Assembly: GCF_040459645.1 (NCBI RefSeq) | Contig: NZ_JARVHQ010000001.1 | Coordinates: 3,782,001-3,846,000, forward strand | Origin: Bacillus cereus group sp. RP43 | Lineage (GTDB): Bacteria > Bacillota > Bacilli > Bacillales > Bacillaceae_G | Direction: 5' to 3' | DNA length: 64,000 bases | In this document: positions 28,009-40,008 of the stretch, piece by piece | Layout of the letters: each line of letters starts with the position of its first letter | Numbering within the stretch: the stretch's first letter is position 1 | The notes under the pieces: generated by a model | Database searches by the model: none | Seen by the model: only the letters and a program-made list of their open reading frames with translations | Told to the model about the DNA's origin: nothing | Made by a program: the position numbers and the translations under genes

Positions 28009-28644
28009 CTATTTCCCTGACAAAATTTCTTGTTCCATCATATTTATAATACTGAATATTTCGTCTTTTTTAGTTTTTAAAGCTGCTTTATTTACAATCA
28101 TCCTCGCTGATATAGAGCACATTTCCTCAAATACAATTAATCCATTCTCCTGTAATGTTTTCCCAGTTTCAACAATATCCACAATCGCATCTGCCAATCC
28201 TAGAAGCGGCGCAATCTCTACGGATCCTTCTATTTTTATAATTTCTACATCCTCTCCTTTATCATGAAAATAAGTAGAAGTGATGTGCGGGTATTTCGTA
28301 GCAATTCGTTTCTTCCGGTAACTCTTCGGATTGTACGTAGGAATAGAAGCAACACAAAACTTACATACACCTACTCCTAAATCCACCATCTCATATATAT
28401 CTTTCTCACATTCCATTAAAATATCTTTTCCAACGACCCCAATATCAGCTACACCATGTTCTACATACGTAGCAACATCTACCGCTTTCACTAAAATAAA
28501 TGAAATATTTGTGTTTTTACTTTTAAACACAAGTTTTCTTCCTTTATCTTTAAGCTCTGAACAATCAATTCCAATTTTCTCAAACAGTGGAATCACATGC
28601 TTTTCTAATCTTCCTTTCGTTAACGCAATTTGAACGTTACGCAT
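28009..28644 (-). CDS. hisG: ATP phosphoribosyltransferase, short form
   Basis: 211 residues from the ATG with AAGGGGAGG just upstream ([13 protein letters not shown]); a 14-codon upstream extension is rejected. HisG core: [20 protein letters not shown] and the PRPP loop [12 protein letters not shown]. The C-terminal ACT-like regulatory domain is absent, so this is the short HisG that needs HisZ, encoded directly upstream and overlapping by 25 nt. First and committed step of the pathway. Confidence 0.97.
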   Translation of the reverse strand: MRNVQIALTKGRLEKHVIPLFEKIGIDCSELKDKGRKLVFKSKNTNISFILVKAVDVATYVEHGVADIGVVGKDILMECEKDIYEMVDLGVGVCKFCVASIPTYNPKSYRKKRIATKYPHITSTYFHDKGEDVEIIKIEGSVEIAPLLGLADAIVDIVETGKTLQENGLIVFEEMCSISARMIVNKAALKTKKDEIFSIINMMEQEILSGK

Positions 28645-29882
28645 GAAGCCTCCCCTTCTTTCTGGATGATCCATTTCTCTCTCCATACATATTCCACTAG
28701 TGAATCACTCTTCGTCTCAACGACTGTCATTATTTTATTCTTTTTTGCGAATTGAAAAGTATCGTTTAAATTAGAGAACAAAGATAGCTCTACTTTTTTC
28801 CCGTCCTTTTGAAGTAAATTTCGTAATCTTTCCGCTTCTGCTAATCTATTTAACTCATAATGAATCATAATATCTATTCTCTTTCGTTTATATGGTTCTT
28901 GTTGCTCTTGAAGTGCCTTAACAATTTGATTTACTTGCACCGCGAGTCCGACCGCTGGCATCATTTCCCCAAAATTCCCAATTAACTCATCATATCTTCC
29001 GCCACTAATAATTTCTTCTCCAATTTCATATATATACCCTTTGAAAATAACTCCTGTATAATAATCCAAATGTTGAACCATACCTAAATCAATTGATATG
29101 TAAGAGCCATATCCTAACTGTTCAATTGTTTCATATATTTCTTTCACTCTTGCAATAGCCATCTTCATTTCATTACTTGAGGCGAGTTTTTCTGCTTCCT
29201 CAATAACATCTAAACTCCCGAATAACCTTGGCAATCTCTCAAGTAATCTTACTGTTTCATCACTTCGATCTAACTTTTTTTCTTCGATAAAATTTGAGAG
29301 ACCGGCATAATTTTTACTCTCAATATATGCCCTAAGCACACTCTCTTCTTCATCATGAATGGAGAGTTTTTTTACAATACATTTATATAACTGTACTTGC
29401 CCAATCTCAATTGTAAAAGATTGTACCTTCAATTTTTGAAGTGCTTGCATTACACTTATGACACACTCAATTTCCGCTCTCACATTATCAATCCCGATAA
29501 TTTCAATCCCACTTTGTACCATTTCATTATATTTTCCAGAAAGAGACTCATTCGCCCTAAATACATTTCCGCTATACGTCACTTTAAGAGGAGTGTCCCA
29601 TCTCTGCGTTCCAATTACTCTTGCTAAAGGAATTGTCATATCTGGGCGTAAAACGATAATCCGCCCTTTTTCATCGAAAAATTTATATATCTTCTCTTCA
29701 TCTATCGGTCTGTTTTGAAATGCAAAAACATCGTAAAATTCAATTGTAGGTGTCCTTATTTCTTCATAACCTCTATCTAAAAAAGTCCGTCTTAATTTTT
29801 GTTCCACTTCTTCAATTAACGTACATTCTTCAAATAAGTAATCCCTCGTTCCATTCGGATTTGCACGCTTCCACTTTGTCAT
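28620..29882 (-). CDS. hisZ: ATP phosphoribosyltransferase regulatory subunit
   Basis: 420 residues, a histidyl-tRNA synthetase paralogue: class II core with [11 protein letters not shown] (motif 2-like) and GGRYDELIG (motif 3-like), but without aminoacylation function. Pairs with short HisG to form the histidine-feedback-regulated enzyme. First structural gene of the his operon, preceded by a promoter and a leader-peptide attenuator in the 305-bp gap to leuD. Confidence 0.95.
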   Translation of the reverse strand: MTKWKRANPNGTRDYLFEECTLIEEVEQKLRRTFLDRGYEEIRTPTIEFYDVFAFQNRPIDEEKIYKFFDEKGRIIVLRPDMTIPLARVIGTQRWDTPLKVTYSGNVFRANESLSGKYNEMVQSGIEIIGIDNVRAEIECVISVMQALQKLKVQSFTIEIGQVQLYKCIVKKLSIHDEEESVLRAYIESKNYAGLSNFIEEKKLDRSDETVRLLERLPRLFGSLDVIEEAEKLASSNEMKMAIARVKEIYETIEQLGYGSYISIDLGMVQHLDYYTGVIFKGYIYEIGEEIISGGRYDELIGNFGEMMPAVGLAVQVNQIVKALQEQQEPYKRKRIDIMIHYELNRLAEAERLRNLLQKDGKKVELSLFSNLNDTFQFAKKNKIMTVVETKSDSLVEYVWREKWIIQKEGEASCVTFKLR

Positions 29883-29940
29883 TTCACTTCACACACCCTT
29901 CCCTCTCTAATGTATGCCTATTTCATTCACCTAAACCGAA

Positions 29941-29982
29941 AATAAAAAGAGCCTTGTAGAAAAAATACCTACAAGGCTCTTT
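29941..29982 (-). terminator. Rho-independent terminator in the his leader
   Basis: AAAGAGCCTTGTAG / CTACAAGGCTCTTT, a perfect 14-bp stem followed by T5ATT, 60 nt before hisZ. It would stop both the his leader transcript and readthrough from leuD unless its 5' arm is captured by the upstream segment TACCTACA. Confidence 0.92.
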
Positions 29983-30048
29983 AGTAGAGTGTAGGTACAA
30001 CGGGAATAACCCTTGTGCCTACACGTTTTCACGTTAGGTTCAAGGGTT
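29941..30048 (-). promoter_or_regulatory. Transcription attenuator of the his operon (competing hairpins)
   Basis: Five pairing segments follow the leader peptide stop on the minus strand. A (30048-30041, AACCCTTG) pairs with B (30015-30008, CAAGGGTT). B region GTGTAGGCACAA..GGG pairs with C, CCC..TTGT.CCTACAC (hairpin 30024-29989). C (TACCTACA, 29997-29990) also pairs perfectly with D (TGTAGGTA, 29973-29966). D overlaps the 5' arm of the terminator with E. So A:B plus C:D permits readthrough, while B:C plus D:E terminates. Segment A begins directly after the leader stop codon. Confidence 0.8.
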
Positions 30049-30099
30049 TCATGTATGATGTAATTGTGTAAGCATTTTTATAGATTGCACGATATTCAT
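30049..30099 (-). CDS. Putative His-operon leader peptide (16 aa)
   Basis: ATG with AAAGGGAG 8 nt upstream; product MNIVQSIKMLTQLHHT, stop TGA immediately before attenuator segment A. The two adjacent His codons (CAT CAT) lie three codons before the stop. A ribosome held there would leave segment A free, while one at the stop codon would cover it. This is the logic of amino-acid attenuation by leader translation. Confidence 0.7.
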   Translation of the reverse strand: MNIVQSIKMLTQLHHT

Positions 30100-30133
30100 A
30101 ATACTTACTCCCTTTCTCCTCTGATTTTCAAAT

Positions 30134-30162
30134 AGTATATAACAGTTAATTCTGAATGTAAA
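30134..30162 (-). promoter_or_regulatory. Sigma-A promoter of the his operon
   Basis: TTTACA (30162-30157), 17-nt spacer, TATACT (30139-30134), about 35 nt before the leader-peptide start and just past the leuD stop. It makes the his operon independent of ilv-leu. Confidence 0.85.
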
Positions 30163-30187
30163 CACTTTTTAAATATTCCGTTATTTC

Positions 30188-30769
30188 TTAATATACAGCT
30201 ACTTTTCTTTCATACTCTTCAATTTCTTGTCCATATTGCATTGTAATGCTGATTTCATCTAGGCCATTTACTAATTTTTCTTTCCACATTTTCTCGATTG
30301 TAAAATGGAATCTGTGTGTGTTCGTAGTAATTACTTCATTCTCTAAATCAACTTCTATTTGATCTCTCGCGTCCGTCTTAGTAAGTTGTTCACGCATCTC
30401 TTTATCCATTACAATCGGTAACATGCCATTCTTCATACAATTCATATAAAAAATATCAGCAAATCCACCAGCGATAATAACACGGAAACCGTAATCAGCA
30501 AGCGCCCACGGAGCATGTTCTCTTGAAGAACCACACCCAAAATTATCACCCGTAATTAATATACTCGCACCTTTTCTTTCTGGTGCATTAAGCGGAAAAT
30601 TAGGTTTTTCATGCCGCTCATTATCATAACGCCACTCATCAAATAAATATTTTCCAAATCCCGTCCTTTCAATTCTCTTTAAGTATTGCTTCGGAATAAT
30701 TTGATCTGTATCAATGTTATCATTCATAAGTACTACGGTAGTACCTTTATGAATACGAAATGGCTCCAT
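30188..30769 (-). CDS. leuD: 3-isopropylmalate dehydratase small subunit
   Basis: 193 residues from MEPFRIHKG (second ATG of a tandem pair after GAAAGGAG). Swivel-domain signature [17 protein letters not shown] near residue 70. With LeuC isomerises 2- to 3-isopropylmalate. The start lies inside leuC (overlap about 23 nt). Last gene of the ilv-leu operon. Confidence 0.96.
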   Translation of the reverse strand: MEPFRIHKGTTVVLMNDNIDTDQIIPKQYLKRIERTGFGKYLFDEWRYDNERHEKPNFPLNAPERKGASILITGDNFGCGSSREHAPWALADYGFRVIIAGGFADIFYMNCMKNGMLPIVMDKEMREQLTKTDARDQIEVDLENEVITTNTHRFHFTIEKMWKEKLVNGLDEISITMQYGQEIEEYERKVAVY

Positions 30770-32141
30770 CATAACTCTCCTTTCTAATATCAACAAAATG
30801 ACCATATAACGCAGCCGCTGCCGCCATTGCTGGGCTAACTAAATGCGTTCGTGCGCCTTTACCTTGTCTTCCTTCAAAATTTCGATTTGAAGTAGATGCA
30901 CAATGTTCTCCTTCAGGCACTTGATCCGGATTCATTCCAAGACACATTGAACATCCGGGCTCTCTCCATTCAAATCCAGCTTCTTCAAATATGTGATGCA
31001 ATCCTTTTTGCATCGCGGCTTCTCTTACTCTTTTAGACCCAGGCACAACAAGTGCCCGCACACCGTCTTTTACCTTTCTCCCTTTCACAACAGATGCGGC
31101 AATTTCTAAATCGGATAATCGAGAATTTGTGCAAGATCCAATAAAGACATGCTTAACTGGAATTTCATACGTACTTTGTCCAGGGCTTAATCCCATATAC
31201 GAAAATGCTCTTTCATCATTTGCATCATGCTTTTCTGGCAACTTTTCATCAATTCGAACACCCATACTCGGATTTGTTCCCCAAGTAACGTACGGTGCTA
31301 AATCCGTAACATTTACCGAAATATGTAAATCATAAACTGCATCTGAATCTGTATAAAGTTCCGACCATTTTTTCTTAATAGATTCATAGTCTTTCGGTGC
31401 ATATTTACGCCCTTTTACATAAGAAAATGTTTTTTCATCTGGTGCAATAATACCAGCCTTTGCCCCTCCTTCAATTGCCATATTACAAAGTGTCATTCGT
31501 TCTTCCATCTCCATTGCATGAATCGTCTCTCCATAAAATTCCATTACGTATCCTGTTCCAACTGCTACGCCGTACTTTGAAAGGAGATGTAAAATAATAT
31601 CTTTTGCATAAACACCTTGCGGTAACTTTCCTTTTAACTCAATACCCATCGCTTTCGGTTTTCGTTGCCACAACGTTTGAGTTGCCAATACATGCTCTAC
31701 TTCACTCGTACCAATACCAAATGCTAGCGCGCCGAAAGCACCATGAGTAGCAGTATGACTATCACCACAAACAATTGTTTTTCCTGGCTGCGTGAGTCCT
31801 AGTTCTGGCCCGATAACATGAACTATCCCTTGCTCTTCATCACCGATATCCGCTAACGGCACCTGAAATTCTTTACAGTTTTCACGAAGTGTATCCAATT
31901 GCTGCTTCGCAATGCGATCGGTAATATTCCAAACATCTTTCGTTGGAATATTATGATCCATCGTTGCAAATGTTAAATCTGGTCTGCGGACAGTTCGATT
32001 TGCAAGCCGCAAGCCTTCAAAGGCTTGCGGTGACGTTACTTCATGAACAAGATGAAGATCGATATATAATAAATCCAATCCATTTTCATTCGTTGCAACT
32101 ACATGTCTTTCCCAAAGCTTATCTAGTAATCTTTTGCCCAT
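30747..32141 (-). CDS. leuC: 3-isopropylmalate dehydratase large subunit
   Basis: 464 residues of the aconitase family. [4Fe-4S] ligands in GSCTNSR (about residue 345) and [12 protein letters not shown] (about 405-410), plus [12 protein letters not shown]. Its start overlaps the leuB stop by 1 nt. Confidence 0.97.
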   Translation of the reverse strand: MGKRLLDKLWERHVVATNENGLDLLYIDLHLVHEVTSPQAFEGLRLANRTVRRPDLTFATMDHNIPTKDVWNITDRIAKQQLDTLRENCKEFQVPLADIGDEEQGIVHVIGPELGLTQPGKTIVCGDSHTATHGAFGALAFGIGTSEVEHVLATQTLWQRKPKAMGIELKGKLPQGVYAKDIILHLLSKYGVAVGTGYVMEFYGETIHAMEMEERMTLCNMAIEGGAKAGIIAPDEKTFSYVKGRKYAPKDYESIKKKWSELYTDSDAVYDLHISVNVTDLAPYVTWGTNPSMGVRIDEKLPEKHDANDERAFSYMGLSPGQSTYEIPVKHVFIGSCTNSRLSDLEIAASVVKGRKVKDGVRALVVPGSKRVREAAMQKGLHHIFEEAGFEWREPGCSMCLGMNPDQVPEGEHCASTSNRNFEGRQGKGARTHLVSPAMAAAAALYGHFVDIRKESYDGAISYS

Positions 32142-33205
32142 TATCGTCCTCTCCCTACTAGCGCTTGCTCTTCCATTTCTTGAATAACCGCTTTCGTAAA
32201 TGAAGTCGTCGTCGCATCTCCCCCAATATCAGCTGTACCTTTTCCAGATTTAAGAACTGCAGAAATTGCGGATTCAATTGCATACCCTTCTCTCGTTAAT
32301 CCAAATGATTGTCCGAGCATCATCGCAATTGAACGCATCATCGCAATTGGATTCGCTTTATTTTTCCCTGCAATATCTGGTGCTGATCCGTGAATAGGCT
32401 CATATAAAGACGGCCCGTTTTCCGCATGACTCGCTGATGGAAGCATTCCTAATGACCCCGCTAATACAGAAGCCTCGTCACTTAAAATGTCCCCGAATAA
32501 ATTTTCGGTTACAATTACATCAAAACGTCCTGGATTCCGAATTAACTCCATAGCAGCTGCATCTACTAAAATGTGCTCTAATTCAACATCAGGATAACGA
32601 AGAGCTACTTCTTCCGTAACAGCTCTCCACAATTTACTAGATTCTAAAACATTCGCTTTATCAATAGAGGTTACTTTTTTCTCTCTCTTACTCGCTAATT
32701 GAAAAGCATACGACACGATACGTTCAATTTCATGACGATGATACGTAAGTGTATCAGTTGCCGATTCTTTCGTTCTTTCTTTTGGATAAGAGAAATAAAT
32801 ACCACCTGTTAGTTCACGAACGACAACGAAGTCAATTTCAGCTGCGTTTTTTAATGGCGATAAATGTGCAGTTGCGCTTTCTACTGTTACAGGGCGAACA
32901 TTCGCAAATACACCAAGTCCTTTTCTTAAAGCTAATAATCCTTTCTCTGGCCTTTCTTTCGCATCATCCCACCGTGGTCCACCAACCGCTCCAAGTAAAA
33001 CCGCATCACTCGCTAAACAAGCGGCAAGTGTTCGCTGTGGTAATGGTTGCCCAGTTAAATCGATAGCCGCTCCACCAAAGTACTCATCTTGTAAATGAAA
33101 ATGATGTCCATATAACCTCTCTACCATATGCAATACTTCCTTCGCGCTTTCCATAATTTCCGGACCAACACCATCACCCGCTAAACAAACGATACGTTTT
33201 TCCAA
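32141..33205 (-). CDS. leuB: 3-isopropylmalate dehydrogenase
   Basis: 354 residues. GDGVGPEIM at the N-terminus, [10 protein letters not shown], and the metal-binding [26 protein letters not shown] characterise LeuB. Oxidative decarboxylation to 2-oxoisocaproate using NAD+. An 80-bp gap separates it from leuA. Confidence 0.97.
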   Translation of the reverse strand: MEKRIVCLAGDGVGPEIMESAKEVLHMVERLYGHHFHLQDEYFGGAAIDLTGQPLPQRTLAACLASDAVLLGAVGGPRWDDAKERPEKGLLALRKGLGVFANVRPVTVESATAHLSPLKNAAEIDFVVVRELTGGIYFSYPKERTKESATDTLTYHRHEIERIVSYAFQLASKREKKVTSIDKANVLESSKLWRAVTEEVALRYPDVELEHILVDAAAMELIRNPGRFDVIVTENLFGDILSDEASVLAGSLGMLPSASHAENGPSLYEPIHGSAPDIAGKNKANPIAMMRSIAMMLGQSFGLTREGYAIESAISAVLKSGKGTADIGGDATTTSFTKAVIQEMEEQALVGRGR

Positions 33206-33284
33206 TTAAAACACCCCTTTTTTATCTGAATTTTCAGAAATATATTCTGATAAGTAAGGGACGATCCCCTCACTTATCAAACAG

Positions 33285-34805
33285 TTACTTCACAAGAGTA
33301 ATGAAAGATTTTAATTTTCCCGCCGCATGAACATACGCTCTCGCCGATGCTTCTAATACGTCTTGCGCAACACCAAAACCTGATACTTGATGAGTTCCTT
33401 CTTTTAATTCAACATGAACATGTGCAAGTGCATCTTGACCTTGCGTTATAGATTGTATGCGATAATCCGCTAAGTCACATTCTAATCCTAAAATTCTTTG
33501 AATTGCATTATAGATCGCTTCAATACTTCCAGAACCAGTTGCTGCATCTTCGTACATATTTCCTTCCTCATCTTTTAGTACAACCGTTGCACACTGTGTA
33601 CTATTTGATACGAAGTGTACTTGCAATTGCGTAATGCTATATTGTTGTGCCGAAAATGCTGCTTCACCAAGCATAAGTGCACGTAAATCTTCTTCTGTAA
33701 TTTCCTTTTTTCGATCAGCTAATTTTTTAAATGCTTCAAACACCGCATCTCGTTCTTCGTTTGTAAATTCGTAGCCTAATTCTTTCATTTTTTCTGTAAA
33801 TGCGTGACGTCCAGAATGTTTTCCAAGTACAAATAGATTTTGAGATTCACCTATAAGCGCCGGTTCAATAATTTCATATGTCGTTACTTCTTTTAAAACA
33901 CCATCTTGATGAATACCTGATTCATGAGCGAATGCATTTGCTCCCACAATTGCTTTATTTTTTGGTACAATCATACCTGTTAAACGACTTACTAATGTAC
34001 TTGTCGCTTTAATTTCTTTTAACGTCATAGAGGATTCTGCTTCATAGAAATCTTTTCTAATATGGAGAGCAACTGCGACTTCTTCTAAGGCTGCATTTCC
34101 TGCTCTTTCTCCAATTCCGTTAATCGTTCCTTCTACTTGTAACGCTCCACCTTCAACTGCAGCTAACGAGTTCGCTACTGCCATCCCAAGATCATCGTGA
34201 CAGTGACAAGAGAAAATTGCTTTTTCATACGAAGGAACGGATTCTTGTAAGTATTTAAAAAGAGAATAATATTCTTCTGGATTCGTATATCCAACTGTAT
34301 CAGGAATATTGATTACATTCGCTCCTGCACGAATTGCTACTTCTACTGCTTCAGCTAAAAACGCTCTCGATGTTCTTGTCGCATCTTCTGCTGAAAATTG
34401 CACTGTTGGAAATAATGATTTTCCAAGCGTAACCGAGCGATGAATACTATCTAATACATCTTCTTTCGACATACAAAGCTTATATTTCATATGAATGTCA
34501 CTCGTAGCTAAAAATACGTGTAATCGAGGAGAGACAGCACCTTTCACTGCGTCATATGCTCTTCGAATATCGCTTTCCTTTGCTCTAGCTAAACTCATGA
34601 CCGTAGCATTTTGAATGGTATTTGCGATACTTTTTACCGATTGAAAATCACCTTCAGAAGCCGCTGCGAATCCAGCTTCCATTACATTAATACCAAGTCT
34701 CTCTAGTTGCCTCGCAATCTGTAATTTCTCTTGTTCATTTAAATTAACTCCTGGTGATTGTTCGCCATCACGAAGCGTCGTATCCATGAACAAAATTTGC
34801 TTCAT
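33285..34805 (-). CDS. leuA: 2-isopropylmalate synthase
   Basis: 506 residues. Catalytic barrel begins [26 protein letters not shown] and GAGERAGN-like [14 protein letters not shown] supply metal and substrate contacts; the C-terminal third is the leucine-binding allosteric (LeuA dimer) domain. Short bacterial form. One nt separates it from ilvC. Confidence 0.97.
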   Translation of the reverse strand: MKQILFMDTTLRDGEQSPGVNLNEQEKLQIARQLERLGINVMEAGFAAASEGDFQSVKSIANTIQNATVMSLARAKESDIRRAYDAVKGAVSPRLHVFLATSDIHMKYKLCMSKEDVLDSIHRSVTLGKSLFPTVQFSAEDATRTSRAFLAEAVEVAIRAGANVINIPDTVGYTNPEEYYSLFKYLQESVPSYEKAIFSCHCHDDLGMAVANSLAAVEGGALQVEGTINGIGERAGNAALEEVAVALHIRKDFYEAESSMTLKEIKATSTLVSRLTGMIVPKNKAIVGANAFAHESGIHQDGVLKEVTTYEIIEPALIGESQNLFVLGKHSGRHAFTEKMKELGYEFTNEERDAVFEAFKKLADRKKEITEEDLRALMLGEAAFSAQQYSITQLQVHFVSNSTQCATVVLKDEEGNMYEDAATGSGSIEAIYNAIQRILGLECDLADYRIQSITQGQDALAHVHVELKEGTHQVSGFGVAQDVLEASARAYVHAAGKLKSFITLVK

Positions 34806-34806
34806 A

Positions 34807-35829
<1,023 letters not shown>

Positions 35830-35844
35830 CTATTTTTTAAATAA

Positions 35845-36354
35845 TTATTGAATTAACATAACTTGTTTATCTTGTTTTTTCATACTACGCGTAAATGCTG
35901 TTACACCTGTTCTAGCAATTTCTTTCAAACCGTATGGACGAAGTAATTCAATTAACGCTTCTACTTTTTCCTGGGTACCTGTTACTTGCACCACTATGGA
36001 ATCCTTCCCAACATCTATTACAGCGGCTCGGAACGGTTCAATTAAACTATATAATTCTGCTCTTGCTACAGACGTTGCTACTTTAATAAGTGCAAGTTCT
36101 CTAGCGATCATCGCTTCTTCTGTAATATCTGATACTTTCAGTACATCGATTTGCTTATGAAGTTGTTTAATTAACTGCTCAACTTGCTGTTCATTTTCAA
36201 CGTGTACAACAATCGTCATTCTTGAAATATCCGACGATTCCGTATGACCTACTGAAATACTTTCAATATTAAAATGTCTACGTGTCATAACACCTGTAAT
36301 TCGATTTAACACACCGCTTTGATTTCGAACTGTCGCTGTTACAATTCTCTTCAC
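35845..36354 (-). CDS. ilvN: Acetolactate synthase small subunit
   Basis: 169 residues: N-terminal ACT domain ([23 protein letters not shown]) and a C-terminal ALS-regulatory domain. Confers valine feedback on IlvB. Its start overlaps the ilvB stop by 4 nt (translational coupling). Confidence 0.96.
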   Translation of the reverse strand: MKRIVTATVRNQSGVLNRITGVMTRRHFNIESISVGHTESSDISRMTIVVHVENEQQVEQLIKQLHKQIDVLKVSDITEEAMIARELALIKVATSVARAELYSLIEPFRAAVIDVGKDSIVVQVTGTQEKVEALIELLRPYGLKEIARTGVTAFTRSMKKQDKQVMLIQ

Positions 36355-38051
36355 CTTTTTTCCACTCCCTCCATTTGGTGAACCCCTTTCCCTGGGGCAA
36401 CCATCGGCATAACCTTTTCAGATTGAAGTACACGGCAATCAATTACAACAGGCTCTCTTAATTCAATTGCATACTGTAATTGTTGCTTTGCAAGCAGTGG
36501 GTCTTCAATACGAATACCTTTTATGCCATATGCATTGGCGAGCGCGACAAAATCTGGTTGGCATGAAAGTAAGGAGTGCGAATATCGCCTATTATAAAAT
36601 TCCTCTTGCCATTGTCTTACCATCCCTAAAGCTTCATTATTTAAAATAAAAACTTTAACTGGTAAAGAATGCTCTTTTAACACACTAAGTTCTTGCAAGG
36701 TCATTTGAAATCCAGCATCACCCACAATTGCAATAACTAGTTCTTCAGGCTTTGCGATTTGTGCACCTATTGCTGCTGGAAACCCGAAGCCCATTGTTCC
36801 CAATCCCCCAGAGGTTACCCATCTATCTGGGTTTTTCAGCGGATAATATTGAGCTGCCCACATTTGATGTTGCCCAACATCTGTTGTTACAATCGCTTCT
36901 CCTTTCGTAATTTCGTATAGCATATCAATTGCATATTGAGGTTTAATACGTTCTGCATGTTCTTTGTAAGAAAGAGGGTATTTTTCTTTTCTACTATTCA
37001 ATAACGAAAGCCAATCATCGTGATTTACTTCCCCTTCTTTAAAAGTGAGTAGAGCTTCTAATGCTTGCTTTGCACTCGCAACAATAGGGATTTCAGTCGA
37101 CACATTTTTTCCAATTTCCGCTGGATCAATATCTATATGTGCGACAATCGCCTCTTTAGCAAAATAAGCTAAATTCCCAGTAAGACGATCATCAAATCTT
37201 GCACCTATATTAATAAGTAAGTCACATTCATATAACGCCATATTTGCGGTGTATGAACCGTGCATTCCTCCCATCCCTAGAAATAGTTCATCATCTGGCG
37301 GAAACCCACCAAGACCAAGTAATGTATGAACAACTGGAATATGATATTTACGAGCAAAACTTGTTAATTCTTTTGATGCTTTCGCATGCAATACACCTGC
37401 TCCAGCTAAAATTAATGGCTTTTTTGAGACCTCAATCGCTTGTAATAATTTGTTTATTTGTAATAGATTCGGTTCGTAATTAGGCTGGTATCCTGGTAAA
37501 TCCATTTGTACGTCGCTACATCGCTCGCCTTGCTCTACTACCATATCTTTCGGAAGGTCAATTACGACTGGGCCCGGTCTTCCTGTTCTAGCGATATGAA
37601 ATGCTTCTTTAATAATTCGGGGTAAATCCGATGCTTTTCGCACTTGATAATTATGTTTTGTCACCGGCATCGTAAGTCCCATAATATCTGCTTCTTGAAA
37701 AGCATCACTTCCGATTAATGTTGTTGCTACTTGCCCCGTAAATACAACAAGTGGCAATGAATCAATCATCGCGTCAGCTAGACCAGTAATAACATTTGTA
37801 GCACCCGGTCCACTTGTTGCAATTACCACTCCTGGATTTCCTGTAATTCTTGCATATCCTTCAGCAGCATGAATTGCACCTTGCTCATGCCTCGTTAAAA
37901 TATGCGGAATTTCACAATCATAAAGCGCATCATATAGAGGTAAAACCGCACCACCTGGATAACCAAAAATCACCTCTACTTCTTCCTTTTCTAGCGCTTC
38001 TAACAATAGCTGTGCACCAGTTGCCAGTTTCTCTTCCGTTTTTGAAGACAT
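36351..38051 (-). CDS. ilvB: Acetolactate synthase large subunit
   Basis: 566 residues, TPP-dependent. [15 protein letters not shown], catalytic Glu in [15 protein letters not shown], central FAD-type domain, and TPP/Mg motif [17 protein letters not shown]...NNEALGM. First common step for Ile and Val. Start ATG with AAGGGGG; directly behind the T-box leader. Confidence 0.97.
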   Translation of the reverse strand: MSSKTEEKLATGAQLLLEALEKEEVEVIFGYPGGAVLPLYDALYDCEIPHILTRHEQGAIHAAEGYARITGNPGVVIATSGPGATNVITGLADAMIDSLPLVVFTGQVATTLIGSDAFQEADIMGLTMPVTKHNYQVRKASDLPRIIKEAFHIARTGRPGPVVIDLPKDMVVEQGERCSDVQMDLPGYQPNYEPNLLQINKLLQAIEVSKKPLILAGAGVLHAKASKELTSFARKYHIPVVHTLLGLGGFPPDDELFLGMGGMHGSYTANMALYECDLLINIGARFDDRLTGNLAYFAKEAIVAHIDIDPAEIGKNVSTEIPIVASAKQALEALLTFKEGEVNHDDWLSLLNSRKEKYPLSYKEHAERIKPQYAIDMLYEITKGEAIVTTDVGQHQMWAAQYYPLKNPDRWVTSGGLGTMGFGFPAAIGAQIAKPEELVIAIVGDAGFQMTLQELSVLKEHSLPVKVFILNNEALGMVRQWQEEFYNRRYSHSLLSCQPDFVALANAYGIKGIRIEDPLLAKQQLQYAIELREPVVIDCRVLQSEKVMPMVAPGKGVHQMEGVEKR

Positions 38052-38090
38052 TTTTCTTATAAGCCCCCTTTTTTAAAACATTTATAAAAT

Positions 38091-38345
38091 AAAAAAATCC
38101 TACGTCCACACTCCAGCTATGTGCTGAAGGGACGAAAGATTTCGCGGTACCACCCTTCTTTGCAAGATTACTCTTGCCTCAGTGACTCGGGATACGAGTC
38201 TAGCTAATAACGGAGCTACCGTCTAAGCCTAAACAAACGCTTCAGCTTAGCACTCAAGGGTGATGTTCGTCGACGTGAACCATCGGTTTCCAGCAACCAC
38301 CGACTCTCTGTGAGGCTTCACAGTCAACTACTCCTCCCTATCAAC
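38091..38345 (-). ncRNA. T-box leader between ilvE and ilvB, probable Ile specifier
   Basis: On the minus strand: Stem I (GGAGGAGTAG, AGAGAGTCGGTGG), specifier segment GAAC-ATC-A with ATC at 38264-38262, antiterminator T-box GGGTGGTACCGCG, and a terminator with seven T at 38097-38091. ATC followed by A fits isoleucine; the alternative CAT (His) frame is followed by C and does not fit the operon. It controls ilvBNC-leuABCD but not ilvE. Confidence 0.92.
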
Positions 38346-38369
38346 GCTTTATCATGTCATAAAGAGCTA

Positions 38370-39266
38370 TTATCCAACTTTATTTTCTTCGTAAATTTTC
38401 TCTCCATCTTCTACAACTAATTTACGGAATTCTTCTAATAAACGATTCGTATGTGGCCCTGTTCGACCTAAACCAATCGTTCTTCCATCTACTGTCGTAA
38501 CAGCAATTACTTCAGCAGCTGTTCCTGTTAAAAACACTTCATCAGCTACATATACATCGTGCCTTGTAAATAATTCTTCTCTTACGTCATATCCAAGTTT
38601 TTCACCGATTTCTAAAATCGCGTTTCGCGTAATACCTTCTAACGCTCCAGCAGAACTTGGTGGTGTAATTAATTTATTTCCCTTCACAATAAATACGTTA
38701 TCTCCAGAGCCTTCAGCTACGTATCCTTGGTCATTTAACATAAGTGCCTCTTGTACTCCAGCTAGTTTCGCCTCAATACGAACTAAAATATTATTTAAGT
38801 AATTTAAAGATTTTACTTGAGGCGACAAAACATCTGGGCGATTGCGACGCGTTGCAACCGTTATAATCGGAATCCCTATTTCATAATATTCTTGTGGGAA
38901 TAAAGATAATTGCTCTGCAATTACTACTACATTGGGTTTCGTACAAGAATCGGGATCTAATCCCAAATTCCCAGGTCCTCTTGATACAACGAGGCGGATA
39001 TATCCATTAGATAGTTTGTTTTGTCGAATCGTTTCAACAACGATTTTCGTTGCTTCTTCTAACGTATATGGAATTTCTAACATGATGGATTTCGCTGATT
39101 CATATAACCGGACAAGATGTTCTCTCAAACGGAAAACATTACCGCTATACACCCTAATCCCTTCGAACACTCCATCGCCATATAAGTAGCCATGATCATA
39201 TACTGAAACTTTTGCTTCATCTTTTGGAACAAATTCTCCATTTAAGAAAATCCATTGCTCGTTCAC
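38370..39266 (-). CDS. ilvE: Branched-chain amino acid aminotransferase
   Basis: 298 residues, fold-type IV PLP enzyme. GTG start with AGGGGG 8 nt upstream. FEGIRVYSGNVFRLREH, the PLP lysine in PQVKSLNYLNN, EGSGDNVFIV and EVFLTGTAAEV are all present. Last step of Ile, Val and Leu synthesis. It precedes the T-box, so its transcription depends on its own promoter and the CodY-type site rather than on tRNA charging. Confidence 0.96.
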   Translation of the reverse strand: MNEQWIFLNGEFVPKDEAKVSVYDHGYLYGDGVFEGIRVYSGNVFRLREHLVRLYESAKSIMLEIPYTLEEATKIVVETIRQNKLSNGYIRLVVSRGPGNLGLDPDSCTKPNVVVIAEQLSLFPQEYYEIGIPIITVATRRNRPDVLSPQVKSLNYLNNILVRIEAKLAGVQEALMLNDQGYVAEGSGDNVFIVKGNKLITPPSSAGALEGITRNAILEIGEKLGYDVREELFTRHDVYVADEVFLTGTAAEVIAVTTVDGRTIGLGRTGPHTNRLLEEFRKLVVEDGEKIYEENKVG

Positions 39267-39309
39267 TGGAAAGCGCCCCCTATGTTCTATGAGTTTTTTA
39301 TTGTTTCCT

Positions 39310-39337
39310 AGTTTACTCTCCTTTCTAAATAAATCAA
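39310..39337 (-). promoter_or_regulatory. Probable ilvE promoter
   Basis: TTGATT (39337-39332), 16-nt spacer, TAAACT (39315-39310) on the minus strand; moderate match, but directly adjoining a CodY-type site. Confidence 0.5.
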
Positions 39338-39340
39338 GTA

Positions 39341-39355
39341 AATTTTTAGAAAATT
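39341..39355. promoter_or_regulatory. CodY-type box upstream of ilvE
   Basis: AATTTTTAGAAAATT matches the CodY consensus AATTTTCWGAAAATT at 14 of 15 positions. It lies just upstream of the -35 region. CodY repression of ilv-leu genes under rich conditions is well established in Firmicutes. Confidence 0.7.
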
Positions 39356-39395
39356 TTTAATTTTTAATCGTACGTACATCTTTATTTATACTGAT

Positions 39396-39411
39396 TTAAC
39401 AACATTGTTAA
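39396..39411. promoter_or_regulatory. Inverted repeat TTAACAA-CA-TTGTTAA
   Basis: A 7-2-7 dyad in the ilvE/small-gene gap, of the size of a bacterial repressor site. No regulator gene adjoins it. Confidence 0.35.
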
Positions 39412-39515
39412 CGTTTACAAAAAGTCAAAAAATTTTTTTCGCCAATTTCCACTAAAAAAAATATTTGTTTAAAAGAAGGATTTTTGTCAATTGATACGAA
39501 TCTATTGTATTCAAT

Positions 39516-39531
39516 AAACGGACGTCCGTTT
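39516..39531. promoter_or_regulatory. 16-bp perfect palindrome, TetR-type operator candidate
   Basis: AAACGGACGTCCGTTT at about 150 bp before the 79-aa gene on the plus strand, with TTGATA-like sequence 20 bp upstream. The A-x-AC-x-GAC pattern is typical of TetR/AcrR operators. The regulator is not in this window. Confidence 0.45.
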
Positions 39532-39682
39532 TTATAAATTCGGGAATATACAACGACTTTTGCTGAAAAAGGGGGAAAATAATAAAAATAACGCTGTCTA
39601 AAAATAACATTCATATTTTTCATTTCGTAATCATAATCCTATTTTTAAAAAACAATTTGTCAAAATGAAGGAGGAAATCAAT

Positions 39683-39922
39683 ATGGCGTGTGTACAAATT
39701 AAAGGAACGAGACAAGAGGTAGTAGAAATGCTTCAACTATTTGATTTAATGGATACGAAAGGTTTTTGTAAATTCGATAATTACGTTGAAGTAGAACCAC
39801 ATAGCAAGAAACATAACAACTATACAGCTTCAATCGACATTCATTCAAATGCTTCTTCCGCCCAAGATACTTTAAACGATCAATTCGTAAGTCAAATGCT
39901 TACTGGTGTATATAACGACTAA
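39683..39922 (+). CDS. Conserved small protein of unknown function (79 aa)
   Basis: ATG preceded by AAGGAGG (8 nt). MACVQIKGTRQEVVEMLQLFDLM followed by a hydrophilic His/Asn/Ser-rich half. No membrane segment and no motif that I recognise. It lies in front of the UPF0180 gene, 86 bp apart, with the palindrome at 39516 upstream. Could be cytosolic or sporulation related; not determined. Confidence 0.65.
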   Translation: MACVQIKGTRQEVVEMLQLFDLMDTKGFCKFDNYVEVEPHSKKHNNYTASIDIHSNASSAQDTLNDQFVSQMLTGVYND

Positions 39923-40008
39923 ACAAATATTCTCTTCCTACCATCTTTTCATAAATATATGCTATGAACTTGAGCATACTAGCAACTAGATGGTAGGAGG
40001 TGAAAATT

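Noticed and set aside
29941..30048. T-box before hisZ
   Set aside because: No GGTGGTACC-type antiterminator or Stem I motifs; the leader has a short ORF and competing hairpins instead.
38262..38267. Histidine (CAT) specifier in the ilv T-box
   Set aside because: In that register the next base is C, not the usual purine; AUC-A fits and agrees with the operon.
39408..39623. 71-codon frame on the minus strand
   Set aside because: No ribosome site, composition like intergenic DNA, and it covers the palindrome at 39516.
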